The translations under genes and the position numbers were made by a program. Shown piece after piece: positions 17,830 to 26,538 of a stretch of 64,000 bases of DNA. The DNA is from Eubacteriales bacterium. GTDB taxonomy: Bacteria > Bacillota > Clostridia > Oscillospirales > Butyricicoccaceae. The stretch is from positions 54,233-118,232 of the forward strand of contig JAUNGQ010000007.1 in NCBI GenBank assembly GCA_030524285.1, in the 5' to 3' direction. Below the pieces are notes generated by a model that saw only the letters and a program-made list of their open reading frames with translations, ran no database searches and was not told the origin of the DNA. Each line of letters opens with the position of its first letter. The first letter of the stretch is position 1.

Positions 17830-18214
17830 TGCCTTCTCCCCCTGATGATAAAATTGTATTGATTCCCTCAGAAAATTGACAGAACATTCCACGCAGTTCT
17901 TTTAGATATTCTCTCCCATTTTCTGTAATGCCGTAGTACTGTCGCTTCCTGCCATCCGGTGCAATCCGCTTTTTCAATTCCTCAATATAATCAAATTTTA
18001 CCATACGGTAGATAACGGAATACGGAAAGACAATATGGAAGGCACCGCCGCTTCGTCTTTCCAGCTCCCCCGGGATTTCACCAATATACATTTCCCGTTC
18101 ATTCAGCAAAAACAGCACCAGCATTTCTGCAACCGCTTTTTTCATATTTTCTTCCATGCCGGCTGCCAAGCCGCTGCGCTCCGGCGTGTCCGATGGATTT
18201 GGTTTTCGTCCCAT
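17681..18214 (-). CDS. PadR family transcriptional regulator with overlapping C-terminal extension
   Basis: 177 residues from ATG 18212-18214 with AAAGGAGGTTTGCGT upstream. The winged-helix core covers residues 24-115: KKAVAEMLVLFLLNEREMYI, VIYRMVKFDYIEELKKRIAP, RKRQYYGITENGREYLKEL. PadR proteins repress their own operon in response to small molecules or stress. The first ~22 residues are an unusual extension. The last ~50 residues are encoded within the next gene and are polar and acidic, not typical of PadR. A lost stop codon or a frameshift could explain them. It is the first gene of the operon down to 16337. Confidence 0.8.
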   Translation of the reverse strand: MGRKPNPSDTPERSGLAAGMEENMKKAVAEMLVLFLLNEREMYIGEIPGELERRSGGAFHIVFPYSVIYRMVKFDYIEELKKRIAPDGRKRQYYGITENGREYLKELRGMFCQFSEGINTILSSGGEGNEQKEPSCKEIYEAGPQTVDMQSDEKMADDARSEQNYPDFPGELSKCLV

Positions 18215-18238
18215 ATACGCAAACCTCCTTTTTTTTAT

Positions 18239-18266
18239 AGTATAAAGTATTTCCAGAATAAATCAA
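18239..18266 (-). promoter_or_regulatory. Promoter of the PadR operon
   Basis: TTGATT (18261-18266) and TATACT (18239-18244), 16-base spacer. The spacer and -10 carry AATACTTTATACTATAA, with ATAC half-sites like those bound by PadR proteins, so autoregulation is likely. Confidence 0.55.
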
Positions 18267-18306
18267 TCATAAAAATTATTTTTTCTAAAAAAAATTTATA
18301 TGCATA

Positions 18307-18344
18307 AAAATCCCCTGCCTTATCGCTCAGACAGGCAGGGGATT
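18307..18344 (-). terminator. Terminator of the ilvBND operon
   Basis: AATCCCCTGCCT and AGGCAGGGGATT arms, followed on the minus strand by TTTTTATG; 65 bases after the ilvD stop. Confidence 0.88.
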
Positions 18345-18408
18345 GTACTATTCGTATCTACAGGATAATTGAAAACTCCTTCAAAACAGGAAACCTGATA
18401 TACGATAT

Positions 18409-20073
18409 TTACTTCAGCACTGCGCCCTTATTTGCAGAGGTTACAAGGCGTGCATAGCGTGCCAGCCAGCCAGTCTTGACCTTTGGCTCATGCGGTACAA
18501 AGTTTTCCCGACGCTTTGCAAATTCCTCATCGGAAACCTTTGCATTGACAGCATGGTTCGGGATATCGATTTCAATGATATCGCCTTCCTGCAGCAGGCC
18601 GATCTCGCCGCCCATAGCAGCCTCCGGGCAGACATGTCCAATGGAAGCACCGCGGGATGCACCGGAGAAACGTCCGTCGGTAATCAGCGCAACATCCTTA
18701 TCCAGCTTCATGCCAGCCAGTGCAGACGTCGGGTTCAGCATCTCGCGCATACCCGGTCCACCCTTCGGACCTTCATAACGGATGATAACAACATCACCCG
18801 GAACAATTCTGCCATTGTAGATGGCATCAATTGCCTCTTCCTCGCTGTCAAATACGCGAGCCGGTCCGGAATGCTTCATCATTTCCGGTGCGACAGCGCT
18901 CTGCTTTACAGCACAGCCTTCCTTTGCAATGTTACCCCACAAAATTGCAATGCCACCGGTCTGCATATACGGGTTGTCGATCGGACGGATGACATTCGGA
19001 TTTCTGTTAATGCAATTTGCGATATTTTCGCCAACCTTCTTGCCAGTTGCCGTGATGGTATCCAGTTCAATCAGGCCCTTTTTGGACAGCTCGTTCATAA
19101 CGGCATAAATGCCGCCAGCTTCATTCAGCTCCTGAATATAGGTACGGCCAGCCGGCGCCAAATGACACAGATTCGGGGTCTGATCGGAAATCTTGTTCAT
19201 GGTTTCCAGATCAAAGTCCAGACCTGCTTCATGCGCAATTGCCAGCAGATGCAGAACGGTATTGGTAGAGCAGCCCAGCGCCATCTCACATTCCAGCGCA
19301 TTGTGGATTGCCTTCTCGTTGATGATGTCACGCGGCTTGATATCCTTCTCCAACAGCTCCATGATCTTCATACCGGCATGTTTTGCCAGCTGGATACGGT
19401 CAGAATGAACTGCCGGAATGGTGCCGTTGCCCGGCAAAGCCATACCAATTGCTTCACACAGGCAGTTCATGGAATTTGCAGTATACATGCCAGAGCAGGA
19501 ACCGCAGCCCGGACAGGAATGGCATTCTACATCGGTGATTTCTTCATCGGTGATCAGGTTTGCCTTGCGTGCGCCAACTGCTTCAAATGTGTATGACAGA
19601 GATACATTCTCTCCGTTAAAACGTCCAGCCATCATCGGACCGCCAGAAATAACAATAGACGGGATATTCAGCCGTGCGGCTGCCATGACCATACCCGGAA
19701 CAATCTTATCACAGTTCGGGATCAATACCAGCGCATCGAACTGATGTGCCTGTGCCAGTGTTTCTACCGAATCCGCAATCAGTTCACGGGACGGCAGGGA
19801 ATATTTCATACCCATATGGCCCATTGCGATGCCATCACAAACACCAATTGCCGGTACCAGAATCGGTGTACCGCCTGCCATGCTGACACCTGTTTTTGCA
19901 GCAGCTGCAATTTTATCCAGATTGATATGACCCGGAATGATTTCACTGTAAGCAGAAACCACACCGATAATCGGTCTGCTCATCTCCTCTTCCGTCAGGC
20001 CGCACGCACGCAGCAAGGAACGGTTCGGAACTCGTTCCACACCTTTTGTAATGTTATGACTTCTTAATTCCAT
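18409..20073 (-). CDS. ilvD: Dihydroxy-acid dehydratase
   Basis: 554 residues from ATG 20071-20073 with CTCTGGAGGTATTTTAT upstream. It dehydrates 2,3-dihydroxy acids to 2-keto acids in branched-chain amino acid synthesis. Cluster-ligand cysteines lie in [12 protein letters not shown] at about residue 120 and [20 protein letters not shown] at about 190-209. The C-terminus carries the active-site region [20 protein letters not shown]. Length is normal. It is the last gene of the T-box controlled operon ilvB-ilvN-ilvD; a hairpin precedes it. Confidence 0.97.
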   Translation of the reverse strand: MELRSHNITKGVERVPNRSLLRACGLTEEEMSRPIIGVVSAYSEIIPGHINLDKIAAAAKTGVSMAGGTPILVPAIGVCDGIAMGHMGMKYSLPSRELIADSVETLAQAHQFDALVLIPNCDKIVPGMVMAAARLNIPSIVISGGPMMAGRFNGENVSLSYTFEAVGARKANLITDEEITDVECHSCPGCGSCSGMYTANSMNCLCEAIGMALPGNGTIPAVHSDRIQLAKHAGMKIMELLEKDIKPRDIINEKAIHNALECEMALGCSTNTVLHLLAIAHEAGLDFDLETMNKISDQTPNLCHLAPAGRTYIQELNEAGGIYAVMNELSKKGLIELDTITATGKKVGENIANCINRNPNVIRPIDNPYMQTGGIAILWGNIAKEGCAVKQSAVAPEMMKHSGPARVFDSEEEAIDAIYNGRIVPGDVVIIRYEGPKGGPGMREMLNPTSALAGMKLDKDVALITDGRFSGASRGASIGHVCPEAAMGGEIGLLQEGDIIEIDIPNHAVNAKVSDEEFAKRRENFVPHEPKVKTGWLARYARLVTSANKGAVLK

Positions 20074-20118
20074 ATAAAATACCTCCAGAGGCGGTTTTTA
20101 CCGCCGCATAAAGAAAAA

Positions 20119-20149
20119 CAGGGGACGGAGACTTTTTGTCCCATCCCCG
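20119..20149 (-). terminator. Terminator-like hairpin between ilvN and ilvD
   Basis: On the minus strand GGGGATGGGAC pairs, with some G-U pairs, with GTCTCCGTCCCC and is followed by TGTTTTTC. A second small hairpin (GGCGGT/ACCGCC) lies between it and the ilvD ribosome-binding site. It probably lowers, or protects the ends of, the ilvD portion of the message. Confidence 0.5.
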
Positions 20150-20224
20150 TTATATTTCCTGATTTGTACTTGTCCTTGTTCATTATAAAATAATATATCA
20201 GACAAATCAATGATGAATTCCGGC

Positions 20225-20713
20225 TCAGCTGTCCTTTTTATCCTGATGTACTGCAGTGATACCAGTTCGGCTGGACTCAACAATATGAAAGCTGCCAATA
20301 ATAGACAAGAACGTATCAATCTTGGACGGCGTACCACTGATACGGACAATAATGGATTCCCTACTGGAATCAACAACCTCTGCCTGATACAGTGCGCAAA
20401 CCTCACGAACACTTTCACGCTCCGCCTCGTCACCTGCAATCTTAATCAGCGCAAGCTCACGGCAAAATGCTTCTTCCTCATCAATATGAGAAACTGTAAT
20501 GCATTCCTCCAGCTTTTGCATCTGCTTGAGCACCTGATCCAATGTATATTCATCGCCCAAAACGACAATCGTAATACGGGAAACGGTTGTATCTACAGTC
20601 GGGGAAACTGTCAGGGAATCAATATTAAAACCGCGGCGTCCAAACAAGCTGGAAACACGTGCCAATACACCGGCATTGTTCTGCACAAGGGCAGAAATAA
20701 TATACTTTTCCAT
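20225..20713 (-). CDS. ilvN: Acetolactate synthase small (regulatory) subunit
   Basis: 162 residues from ATG 20711-20713 with CAGGAGGAGAA upstream. The N-terminal ACT domain (residues 1-75) has the valine-binding pattern NNAGVLARVSSLFGRRGFNI. The C-terminal ACT-like half is present (ALYQAEVVDSSRESIIVRIS). It activates the catalytic subunit and confers valine feedback inhibition. It lies 13 bases after ilvB. Confidence 0.96.
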   Translation of the reverse strand: MEKYIISALVQNNAGVLARVSSLFGRRGFNIDSLTVSPTVDTTVSRITIVVLGDEYTLDQVLKQMQKLEECITVSHIDEEEAFCRELALIKIAGDEAERESVREVCALYQAEVVDSSRESIIVRISGTPSKIDTFLSIIGSFHIVESSRTGITAVHQDKKDS

Positions 20714-20726
20714 ATTTCTCCTCCTG

Positions 20727-22391
20727 TCAGTCAATAATTACATTGCGAACTGTCTCGCCGCCCGGAATGAACGGCAGAACACGTTCTTCCTTCTCAATGC
20801 GTGCATCAATCAGAACCGGACCGTCAGAGGCCAGCGCTTCCTTCATACATGCTTCAAAGCCTGCCAATGTATCACAGCGCATACCCTTTGCACCAAAAGC
20901 TTCTGCAAGCTTTACAAAATCTGTCTTTCTATGTAAGTCGGTATTAGAATATCGCTTGCCATAAAATGAGGTCTGCCACTGGTAAACCATGCCGAGTACA
21001 GCGTTGTTGACAACGACAGTGATAACCGGCAGATGATAGCTGACTGCGGTACACATCTCCTGTAAATTCATATGGAAGCTACCGTCACCGGTAATGTGGA
21101 CAACACGCTTATCCGGCTGTCCGATCTGGGCACCAATTGCTGCACCATAGCCATAACCCATTGTCCCCAGACCGCCGGAGGTTAAGAATGTCCTCGGTTT
21201 GCATCGTTCCGTAAACTGAGCTGCCCACATCTGATGCTGACCTACATCGGTTGCAATAATATTATCCTTGCCAATCAGTTCATCAATCTTACGCATCAAC
21301 TGATGTGGACGGAGGGCTGCATCATTATCCTTTGGCTTGTAATCCATACGTGCCTTCCAGGTTGCAATCTGTTCCTTCCACGGGGTATGGTCTGCCGGAT
21401 GAACCAGCGGCATAACTGCTTCGAGTACATCGTATGCATCACCGATTACGCTGTGTGCTACCGCGATATTCTTATTGACCTCAGACGGGTCAATATCAAC
21501 CTGAACAACCTTTGCACTGGATGCAAAATCTCCCATCTTGGTTGCAACGCGGTCAGAGAACCGGGTTCCCAGTGCGATTACCAAATCTGCCTTATCCACT
21601 GCTCTACCTGCCGATACCCAGCCGTGCATACCAATCAAACCAAGATTCAGTGGTTCGTCCTTATCCAATGCGCCAATACCCATCAGAGAATGACATGCTG
21701 GCATATCTGCACGGCGAATCAACTGAAGCAACAGCTCCGAGGCATGTGAAGAAATCACACCGCCGCCGAACAGGATAACCGGACGTTCACTTTCATTGAT
21801 CATATCAGCCATCTTTTTGATCTGGTCATGTTGGATCTGCGGCTTTGGACGCGGCTGAACAGCCGGCTTATGTTCAAATTCACAAACAGAAGCTGTAACA
21901 TCCTTCGGGATATCAATCAGAACCGGACCCGGACGGTCACTCATAGCAATTTGATATGCTTTGCGGACCGTATCTGCAAGCTCCTCTACCTTACGTACAA
22001 CAAAGTTGTGCTTGGTAATCGGCATCGTAATGCCTGCAATGTAGACCTCCTGGAAGCTGTCACGTCCAATAAAGGTTGTGCCAACATTACCGGTAATGGC
22101 AATCATCGGGATCGAATCCATATAAGCCGTTGCAATACCGGTGACCAGATTGGTTGCACCCGGACCGGAGGTTGCCAGGCAGACACCAACCTTGCCGGTT
22201 GCACGCGCATAGCCGTCTGCAGCATGGGCTGCACCCTGCTCATGTGCTGAAATAACATGGCGCATACGGTCAGAATACTTATACAGTTCGTCGTAAATGT
22301 TGAGCACTGCTCCGCCCGGATAACCGAAGATTGTATCGGTTCCCTGCTCCAGCAGCGTCTCAATGAGAATCTGTGAACCATTGAGTTTCAT
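20727..22391 (-). CDS. ilvB: Acetolactate synthase large subunit
   Basis: 554 residues from ATG 22389-22391, preferred over an in-frame ATG at 22412 because AGGAGAG sits seven bases upstream. It uses thiamine diphosphate to join pyruvate with pyruvate or 2-oxobutyrate. Motifs: the catalytic Glu in VISAHEQGAAHAADGYARAT near residue 47, the FAD region RDSFQEVY, and the ThDP site GDGSFHMNLQEMCTAV near 430. First gene of the operon, preceded by a T-box leader. Confidence 0.97.
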   Translation of the reverse strand: MKLNGSQILIETLLEQGTDTIFGYPGGAVLNIYDELYKYSDRMRHVISAHEQGAAHAADGYARATGKVGVCLATSGPGATNLVTGIATAYMDSIPMIAITGNVGTTFIGRDSFQEVYIAGITMPITKHNFVVRKVEELADTVRKAYQIAMSDRPGPVLIDIPKDVTASVCEFEHKPAVQPRPKPQIQHDQIKKMADMINESERPVILFGGGVISSHASELLLQLIRRADMPACHSLMGIGALDKDEPLNLGLIGMHGWVSAGRAVDKADLVIALGTRFSDRVATKMGDFASSAKVVQVDIDPSEVNKNIAVAHSVIGDAYDVLEAVMPLVHPADHTPWKEQIATWKARMDYKPKDNDAALRPHQLMRKIDELIGKDNIIATDVGQHQMWAAQFTERCKPRTFLTSGGLGTMGYGYGAAIGAQIGQPDKRVVHITGDGSFHMNLQEMCTAVSYHLPVITVVVNNAVLGMVYQWQTSFYGKRYSNTDLHRKTDFVKLAEAFGAKGMRCDTLAGFEACMKEALASDGPVLIDARIEKEERVLPFIPGGETVRNVIID

Positions 22392-22450
22392 AGCAATCTC
22401 TCCTACAATCATTTTTCATATCGATAGCGCATGAAGCGTTGAATCAGAAA

Positions 22451-22735
22451 AAGAAAAAGCCCTCATCTCCATAGAAAAAGAGACAAAGACTACGCTCTGC
22501 GGTACCACTCTTATTGCCGCCACATGGGCGACCACCTTTCTGCATCAACACAAAATCCTGTGTGTAATGCTTGCCTGTTAACGGAGGCAGAACCGATTCA
22601 AGTTACTGGCAAATCAAATACCTGTTCACCTGAACTGCTCGCGGATGACGTTCACTCCTTCTCCCTTATTGCCTCGCACCAAACGGCAATTCTCTGAAAG
22701 CTTGAAAAAGCTACTCTTTCCGGTCTTTGCATTTA
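22451..22735 (-). promoter_or_regulatory. T-box riboswitch leader of ilvBND
   Basis: The minus-strand RNA has the T-box core AGAGTGGTACCGCAG (22497-22511), which pairs with the acceptor end of uncharged tRNA. It then has a terminator whose arms GTCTTTGTCTC and GAGATGAGGGC are followed by TTTTTCTTTTT (ending 22451). Stem I begins near GAAAGAGTAGC. In the specifier region GTGAACGTCATCC the candidate codon is GTC (22647-22649), valine, followed by A; ATC (isoleucine) is a less likely reading. Uncharged tRNA-Val would therefore allow transcription of the operon. Confidence 0.9.
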
Positions 22736-22759
22736 TACATCTTGTACCTTTATCTATAT

Positions 22760-22787
22760 ATTATATCTTTAAAATAAAAAATGTCAA
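22760..22787 (-). promoter_or_regulatory. Promoter of the ilvBND operon
   Basis: Perfect TTGACA (22782-22787) and TATAAT (22760-22765) with a 16-base spacer, directly upstream of the T-box leader. The remaining sequence to the divergent gene at 22902 is A+T-rich and unassigned. Confidence 0.75.
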
Positions 22788-22901
22788 TAATATTTTTTAT
22801 TTTCTCAGATTCCTCTGTATTTTTGAAAAATCTATCTGAGTTTCTGCATATTTTGCCCAATCGTGGGAAGACTTGTACTATCGCATCCGGAGGTGGTTTT
22901 C

Positions 22902-23582
22902 TTGTTTCTGCTCTTCATACGAACCCTGCTGGTCTATGCTGCCGTTATCGGCGGACTTCGTTTTACCGGAAAAAGGCAGCTCGGTGAACTGTCCACCTCG
23001 GAATTTGCCGTTACCATACTGGTGTCCGAGCTGGCATCCATTCCCTTACAGGATGCCGCCGTACCATTGCTCGGAGGAATGGTCCCCCTTGCTACCCTGC
23101 TTGCCGTGGAAATCCTGCTTTCCTACCTGTGCCGGAAAAGCCGATGGTTCCGGCAGCTGCTATGCGGAAATCCCTGCGTTGTCATTCAGGACGGAAAATT
23201 TGACCCGAAAATGCTGCGGCTTCTGCGCCTGTGCCCGGAGGATATCCTCGACGGATTACGCATGGCAGGCGTCACCAGCATGGAGGATGTCCGCTACGGC
23301 ATCGTGGAAACCAATGGGCAACTGAGTGTTATTTTACGTGCTGACCGACAGCCGCTGACCCCATCCGACTGCCTGCTGCATCCAGATGAGGTTGGTATGG
23401 CAACCATATTGGTTTCTGAAGGAAAAATTCTCTACCGTAATGCACAACAGCTGGGAAAAGATGAGCAATGGATTTTGCAGCAATGCCACAGACATGGTAT
23501 TTCATCACTTCAAGATGTGTTTCTCATGACGCTGGATGACCAGAACAACCTATTTCTGCAACGTCAGGAGGAATCTGTATGA
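22902..23582 (+). CDS. YetF-like DUF421 membrane protein
   Basis: 226 residues from TTG 22902. This rare start is chosen because GGAGG lies eight bases upstream and the product then begins FLLFIRTLLVYAAVIGGLRF as in other DUF421 proteins. Three membrane helices occupy about the first 80 residues, with the conserved GKRQLGELSTSEFAVTILVSE segment. The soluble C-terminal DUF421/YetF domain follows (LRADRQPLTP, ILVSEGKI). Family members are linked to spore or envelope physiology; the biochemical activity is unknown. It overlaps the DUF4363 gene by four bases. Confidence 0.88.
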   Translation: MFLLFIRTLLVYAAVIGGLRFTGKRQLGELSTSEFAVTILVSELASIPLQDAAVPLLGGMVPLATLLAVEILLSYLCRKSRWFRQLLCGNPCVVIQDGKFDPKMLRLLRLCPEDILDGLRMAGVTSMEDVRYGIVETNGQLSVILRADRQPLTPSDCLLHPDEVGMATILVSEGKILYRNAQQLGKDEQWILQQCHRHGISSLQDVFLMTLDDQNNLFLQRQEESV

Positions 23583-23959
23583 AGCGGCTATGGGCAGCAA
23601 TCGCCCTGCTTTTCTGCGTCATCGCCGGCGGATGGTATAATCTGATCGCCATTTCGAATACCGTAGACTGCATCTCCGCCTCACTGACACAGGCCTCACA
23701 GGAGGCACGCAGGGAAAATCAGGAAACTGCCAAACAACTATTGGAAGAAGCACATACTGTATATCTGGAAAAAGAGCCGTATCTCTCCGCTGTTGTCAGC
23801 GAAAAGCTGCTGGACGAGGTGCGACTCGGCTTTGCCCGTGCAGAGCAATGCATGCAGAACGGAAATACCGATGATATCACCATTGAGCTGGCCGAACTGG
23901 GGCAAGCTGTCGATGATTTGCTGCGTTCCGAAGCCGTCAGCCTGAAAAATATTTTCTGA
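23579..23959 (+). CDS. DUF4363 family protein
   Basis: 126 residues, start ATG 23579 overlapping the stop of the YetF-like gene (ATGA), with CAGGAGGAATCT upstream. An N-terminal signal anchor (LWAAIALLFCVIAGGWYNLIA) is followed by a helical, charged external domain with the pattern EEAHTVYLEKEPYLSAVVSE. DUF4363 genes commonly follow DUF421 genes in spore-forming Clostridia, so the two probably work together at the membrane. The function is unknown. Confidence 0.8.
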   Translation: MKRLWAAIALLFCVIAGGWYNLIAISNTVDCISASLTQASQEARRENQETAKQLLEEAHTVYLEKEPYLSAVVSEKLLDEVRLGFARAEQCMQNGNTDDITIELAELGQAVDDLLRSEAVSLKNIF

Positions 23960-23964
23960 CATGG

Positions 23965-24000
23965 AAAAGCCCGCCGAATCAAACGATTCCACGGGCTTTT
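23965..24000. terminator. Terminator between convergent genes
   Basis: AAAAGCCCG and CGGGCTTTT arms with inner GAATC/GATTC pairing. It lies five bases after the DUF4363 stop and 20 before the stop of the convergent P-loop gene. Confidence 0.85.
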
Positions 24001-24019
24001 AAGGTCAATTTTAAGCTAT

Positions 24020-24430
24020 TTACAGATACTTCTTCATAACCTCACTTGCAGAAGAAGCGTCTCCGGACAGCGCGATGGTGAACTCTACATTGTGCTTTGC
24101 AGAGAACTCATCCAGAGCCAGAATAAACTGATCCGCATCCTCCGGCTTGTCGTCACATGCAACCTTGTACAGGCTGTCGATGTAGATCTTGGTGATGTCG
24201 TAATTACCTGCATGAATGCCAGCTACGAAGCCAAGCAGGGAAGCATAATCTGCTACACTGTAATCCAGAACATTAATCAGTCGTGCCTTATGAGAGATAT
24301 CAAAGTTCAGTTGGTTTCCCTTGGCAATGCATACAACAGAGCCCGGCTCATTGATTGCCGCCTCGTTAACCAGATTGATAATGTCCTTTGTCTTGCCGCT
24401 TCCAGCAGCTGCCATAATTAATTTAACCAT
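24020..24430 (-). CDS. Small P-loop NTP-binding protein
   Basis: 136 residues from ATG 24428-24430 with GGGAGGAAATAAAAA upstream. A Walker A motif AAAGSGKTKDI lies at residues 7-17. IYIDSLYKVA near 92 could serve as a Walker B-like strand, and there is a long Asp/Glu-rich helix (DKPEDADQFILALDEFSAKH). It is far too short for a full AAA or kinase domain with a lid. Similar small ATP-binding proteins occur in Clostridia without a known role. It is monocistronic. Confidence 0.65.
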   Translation of the reverse strand: MVKLIMAAAGSGKTKDIINLVNEAAINEPGSVVCIAKGNQLNFDISHKARLINVLDYSVADYASLLGFVAGIHAGNYDITKIYIDSLYKVACDDKPEDADQFILALDEFSAKHNVEFTIALSGDASSASEVMKKYL

Positions 24431-24535
24431 TTTTTATTTCCTCCCAATCTACTATGAGGTTGATATTATGGTATCATAAATCATGAAAAAACACAACGGA
24501 TTTTGAAAAGAAAAACAGATGTTCTCCGTCAAGAT

Positions 24536-25708
24536 TTACAAACCGGTCAAATTTTTCCAGTCAATCTGCTTTTTCATAAGCAGATACGAGAGCAAATCCC
24601 GGTAGATATCTGAAATTCCTTTTCTGTCTACGTCTTCGGCTGCCACGATTTCCCTCCGGTCAATTTCCTTCCCATTGCTCATGATGATCACTTCTCCCAG
24701 CTTATCGCCCTTCTGTACCGGCGCCTGTACACGCTTTTCCAGATTCATTTCCCGTGTAATCCCCTCTGCTTCCGCCTTTTCCATCAGGATTGCAGTTCGA
24801 TCCGCCAATTCTGCCGCAACGGTATCATGCAAGCCCATATCCACCGCAACATCGGCCAACTCCTGCCCTTCCTCCAAAATTTCTGTCATAGCATAATTGG
24901 CAAAGCCATAATTGAGCATGGCAGTAATATCTGCATTGCGTGATTCCTTATCCGGTTCGCCCATCACAACAGCAATGAGCCGCATGCCATCGCGTTCTGC
25001 TACAGCGGAGATACAATAGCCCGCAGTACTTGTATAACCGGTTTTCAAACCAATCATGCCGTCATATAACCGCAGCATTTTATTGGTATTTGCCAGTCCA
25101 AATTCGCCATTGCGCACCGTATCCATCCAGATTGAGGTATATTCCAGAATTTTTTCATGCTTGAGCAGTTCCTGTGAAATCAATGCCAAATCACGCGCTG
25201 TTGTTTTGGTTTCTTCTCCATCGGTATCCAGACCGTTTGGATTGACAAAGGTTGTTCCCGTACAACCCAGCGCTGCTGCACGGTCATTCATCATGGAGAC
25301 AAAAGCTGCTTCACTGCCACCCAGATGCTCCGCTACTGCTACGGCGGCATCATTTGCCGATGCTACCGCAATTGATTTGAGCATATCATCCAGCGTCATT
25401 TGTTCGCTCTCTTTCAAATAAATCTGGGAACCTCCCATTTCCGCTGCATGTGCCGACGCAGTTACCATATCATCCAACGATGCTTTTCCGCTGTCCACTG
25501 CTTCCATGATTAGCAGCATAGTCATAATTTTCGTGACAGAAGCAGGCGGATGCACCTCATCCGCATTCTGCTCAAACAATGTCTGCCCGTCGTCTGTCGT
25601 CAGGATCGCAGACTTCGCATGTACTTCCCCCAGCTCTGCTGCCGAAGCAGAGGCAGATACTGCCAGCAGACAAATCACCGCTGCGGCAGCTGCAAACAAT
25701 CGTTTCAT
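24536..25708 (-). CDS. D-alanyl-D-alanine carboxypeptidase (DacF-type PBP5 family)
   Basis: 390 residues from ATG 25706-25708, chosen over upstream starts because GGGGAGGAAAAGGGGC precedes it. A signal peptide ends near ASASA, residue 24. Catalytic motifs are SxxK in HPPASVTKIMTM at about residue 56, SAN in AVASANDAAV near 113, and KTG in IGLKTGYTS near 220. The PBP5-type C-terminal beta domain ends in an amphipathic anchor (LSYLLMKKQIDWKNLTGL). It trims the terminal D-Ala of peptidoglycan stem peptides outside the membrane. Confidence 0.93.
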   Translation of the reverse strand: MKRLFAAAAAVICLLAVSASASAAELGEVHAKSAILTTDDGQTLFEQNADEVHPPASVTKIMTMLLIMEAVDSGKASLDDMVTASAHAAEMGGSQIYLKESEQMTLDDMLKSIAVASANDAAVAVAEHLGGSEAAFVSMMNDRAAALGCTGTTFVNPNGLDTDGEETKTTARDLALISQELLKHEKILEYTSIWMDTVRNGEFGLANTNKMLRLYDGMIGLKTGYTSTAGYCISAVAERDGMRLIAVVMGEPDKESRNADITAMLNYGFANYAMTEILEEGQELADVAVDMGLHDTVAAELADRTAILMEKAEAEGITREMNLEKRVQAPVQKGDKLGEVIIMSNGKEIDRREIVAAEDVDRKGISDIYRDLLSYLLMKKQIDWKNLTGL

Positions 25709-25730
25709 GCCCCTTTTCCTCCCCAAAGAA

Positions 25731-25767
25731 AAACCTGTTTTCCACACAGCTTATGCAGAAAACAGGT
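25731..25767 (-). terminator. Terminator of the DUF2798 gene
   Basis: ACCTGTTTTC and GAAAACAGGT arms, followed on the minus strand by TTTTTC, 29 bases after the stop codon. Confidence 0.85.
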
Positions 25768-25796
25768 ATCTCATACCACAATCCGGCAGGGTTATT

Positions 25797-26273
25797 CTAA
25801 CCCTGAATTTGCTTTTCAGGAAACAGCCGACCGAAAATAGTACGAACGAGTGGCCCCGCTGCAAACAACTGCCAGAAGAACGCCATCGGAAAATTGCGAA
25901 TTGTCAGCTCAATCCATACTGACAACAGTTGTCTATGCAAACCATCCTGAAATAGAATCGATGCTACAAAGCTCATCATCGGACACATCAGCCAGATCGA
26001 AAAGATTGAAATCGCAAGGATGATAAAAATGGGCTTTTCCTTTTCCGGCTGGAACAGACGAAATGCAAGCTTCTTGGCTATCGGACCTGCAAGAAAGGTG
26101 TCGAGCACAAAACCTGCCACACCCATAATTGGCAGTTCACGGAAGGCAGCAAGGAACACCCAGTTTTCCAGCCCGCCATGATCAATTGTGATGTTATAGC
26201 ATACCATAGCATAAACCATCACGCATACCATCATAATGGTATAGATTATTTCCTGTTTCAAATTTTTTGGCAT
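25797..26273 (-). CDS. DUF2798-like membrane protein
   Basis: 158 residues from ATG 26271-26273 with GCAAAGGAGGAGTAAAA upstream. Four hydrophobic segments are visible (about residues 12-28, 45-65, 83-108 and 123-150), with the motifs YTIMMVCVMVYAMVCYN and GPIAKKLAF in the first half repeated as a related pattern (MAFFWQLFAAGPLVRTIF) in the second. This duplicated pattern is that of DUF2798 proteins, whose function is unknown. Expression seems to pass through a leader with a terminator hairpin. Confidence 0.7.
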   Translation of the reverse strand: MPKNLKQEIIYTIMMVCVMVYAMVCYNITIDHGGLENWVFLAAFRELPIMGVAGFVLDTFLAGPIAKKLAFRLFQPEKEKPIFIILAISIFSIWLMCPMMSFVASILFQDGLHRQLLSVWIELTIRNFPMAFFWQLFAAGPLVRTIFGRLFPEKQIQG

Positions 26274-26303
26274 TTTTACTCCTCCTTTGCAATGTTTATG
26301 CAC

Positions 26304-26353
26304 AAAAAAAGCAGCTCCAGCCGCCAAACTCGTTGCGACCTTCACTGCTTATG
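26304..26353 (-). promoter_or_regulatory. Leader terminator/attenuator upstream of the DUF2798 gene
   Basis: Minus-strand RNA after a TATAAT box (26390-26395) forms a long hairpin. AGCAG pairs with CTGCT and GGTCGC with GCGGCT around a loop of about ten bases, then TTTTTTT follows (26304-26310). It lies between the promoter and the start codon, so it must be read through to express the gene. It could be an attenuator, a riboswitch expression platform, or the end of a short RNA of about 80 nt. Confidence 0.55.
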
Positions 26354-26538
26354 CACATCTCACTGCGTTTGTAATATTTTATTTGTATGATTATAGTACC
26401 TCTTTTCCAGGAAATATGTAAGTATTTTTTTGCAATTCACTGTTTTTCAGCGAATATACCAGTTTTTCCTGCCCATAGTACGCTTCTCTGTTGATTTTTA
26501 CAAAAAATCCGTCTGCCGAGAAGCAAGCAGTTCAACGA

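Noticed and set aside
17681-18214. Bacteriocin or lanthipeptide cluster near the PadR gene
   Set aside because: No double-glycine leader, modification enzyme or ABC exporter is present; the secreted proteins have ordinary signal peptides.
18490-19596. Long plus-strand open frame inside ilvD
   Set aside because: Antisense shadow of a fully conserved ilvD; no start signal or domain.
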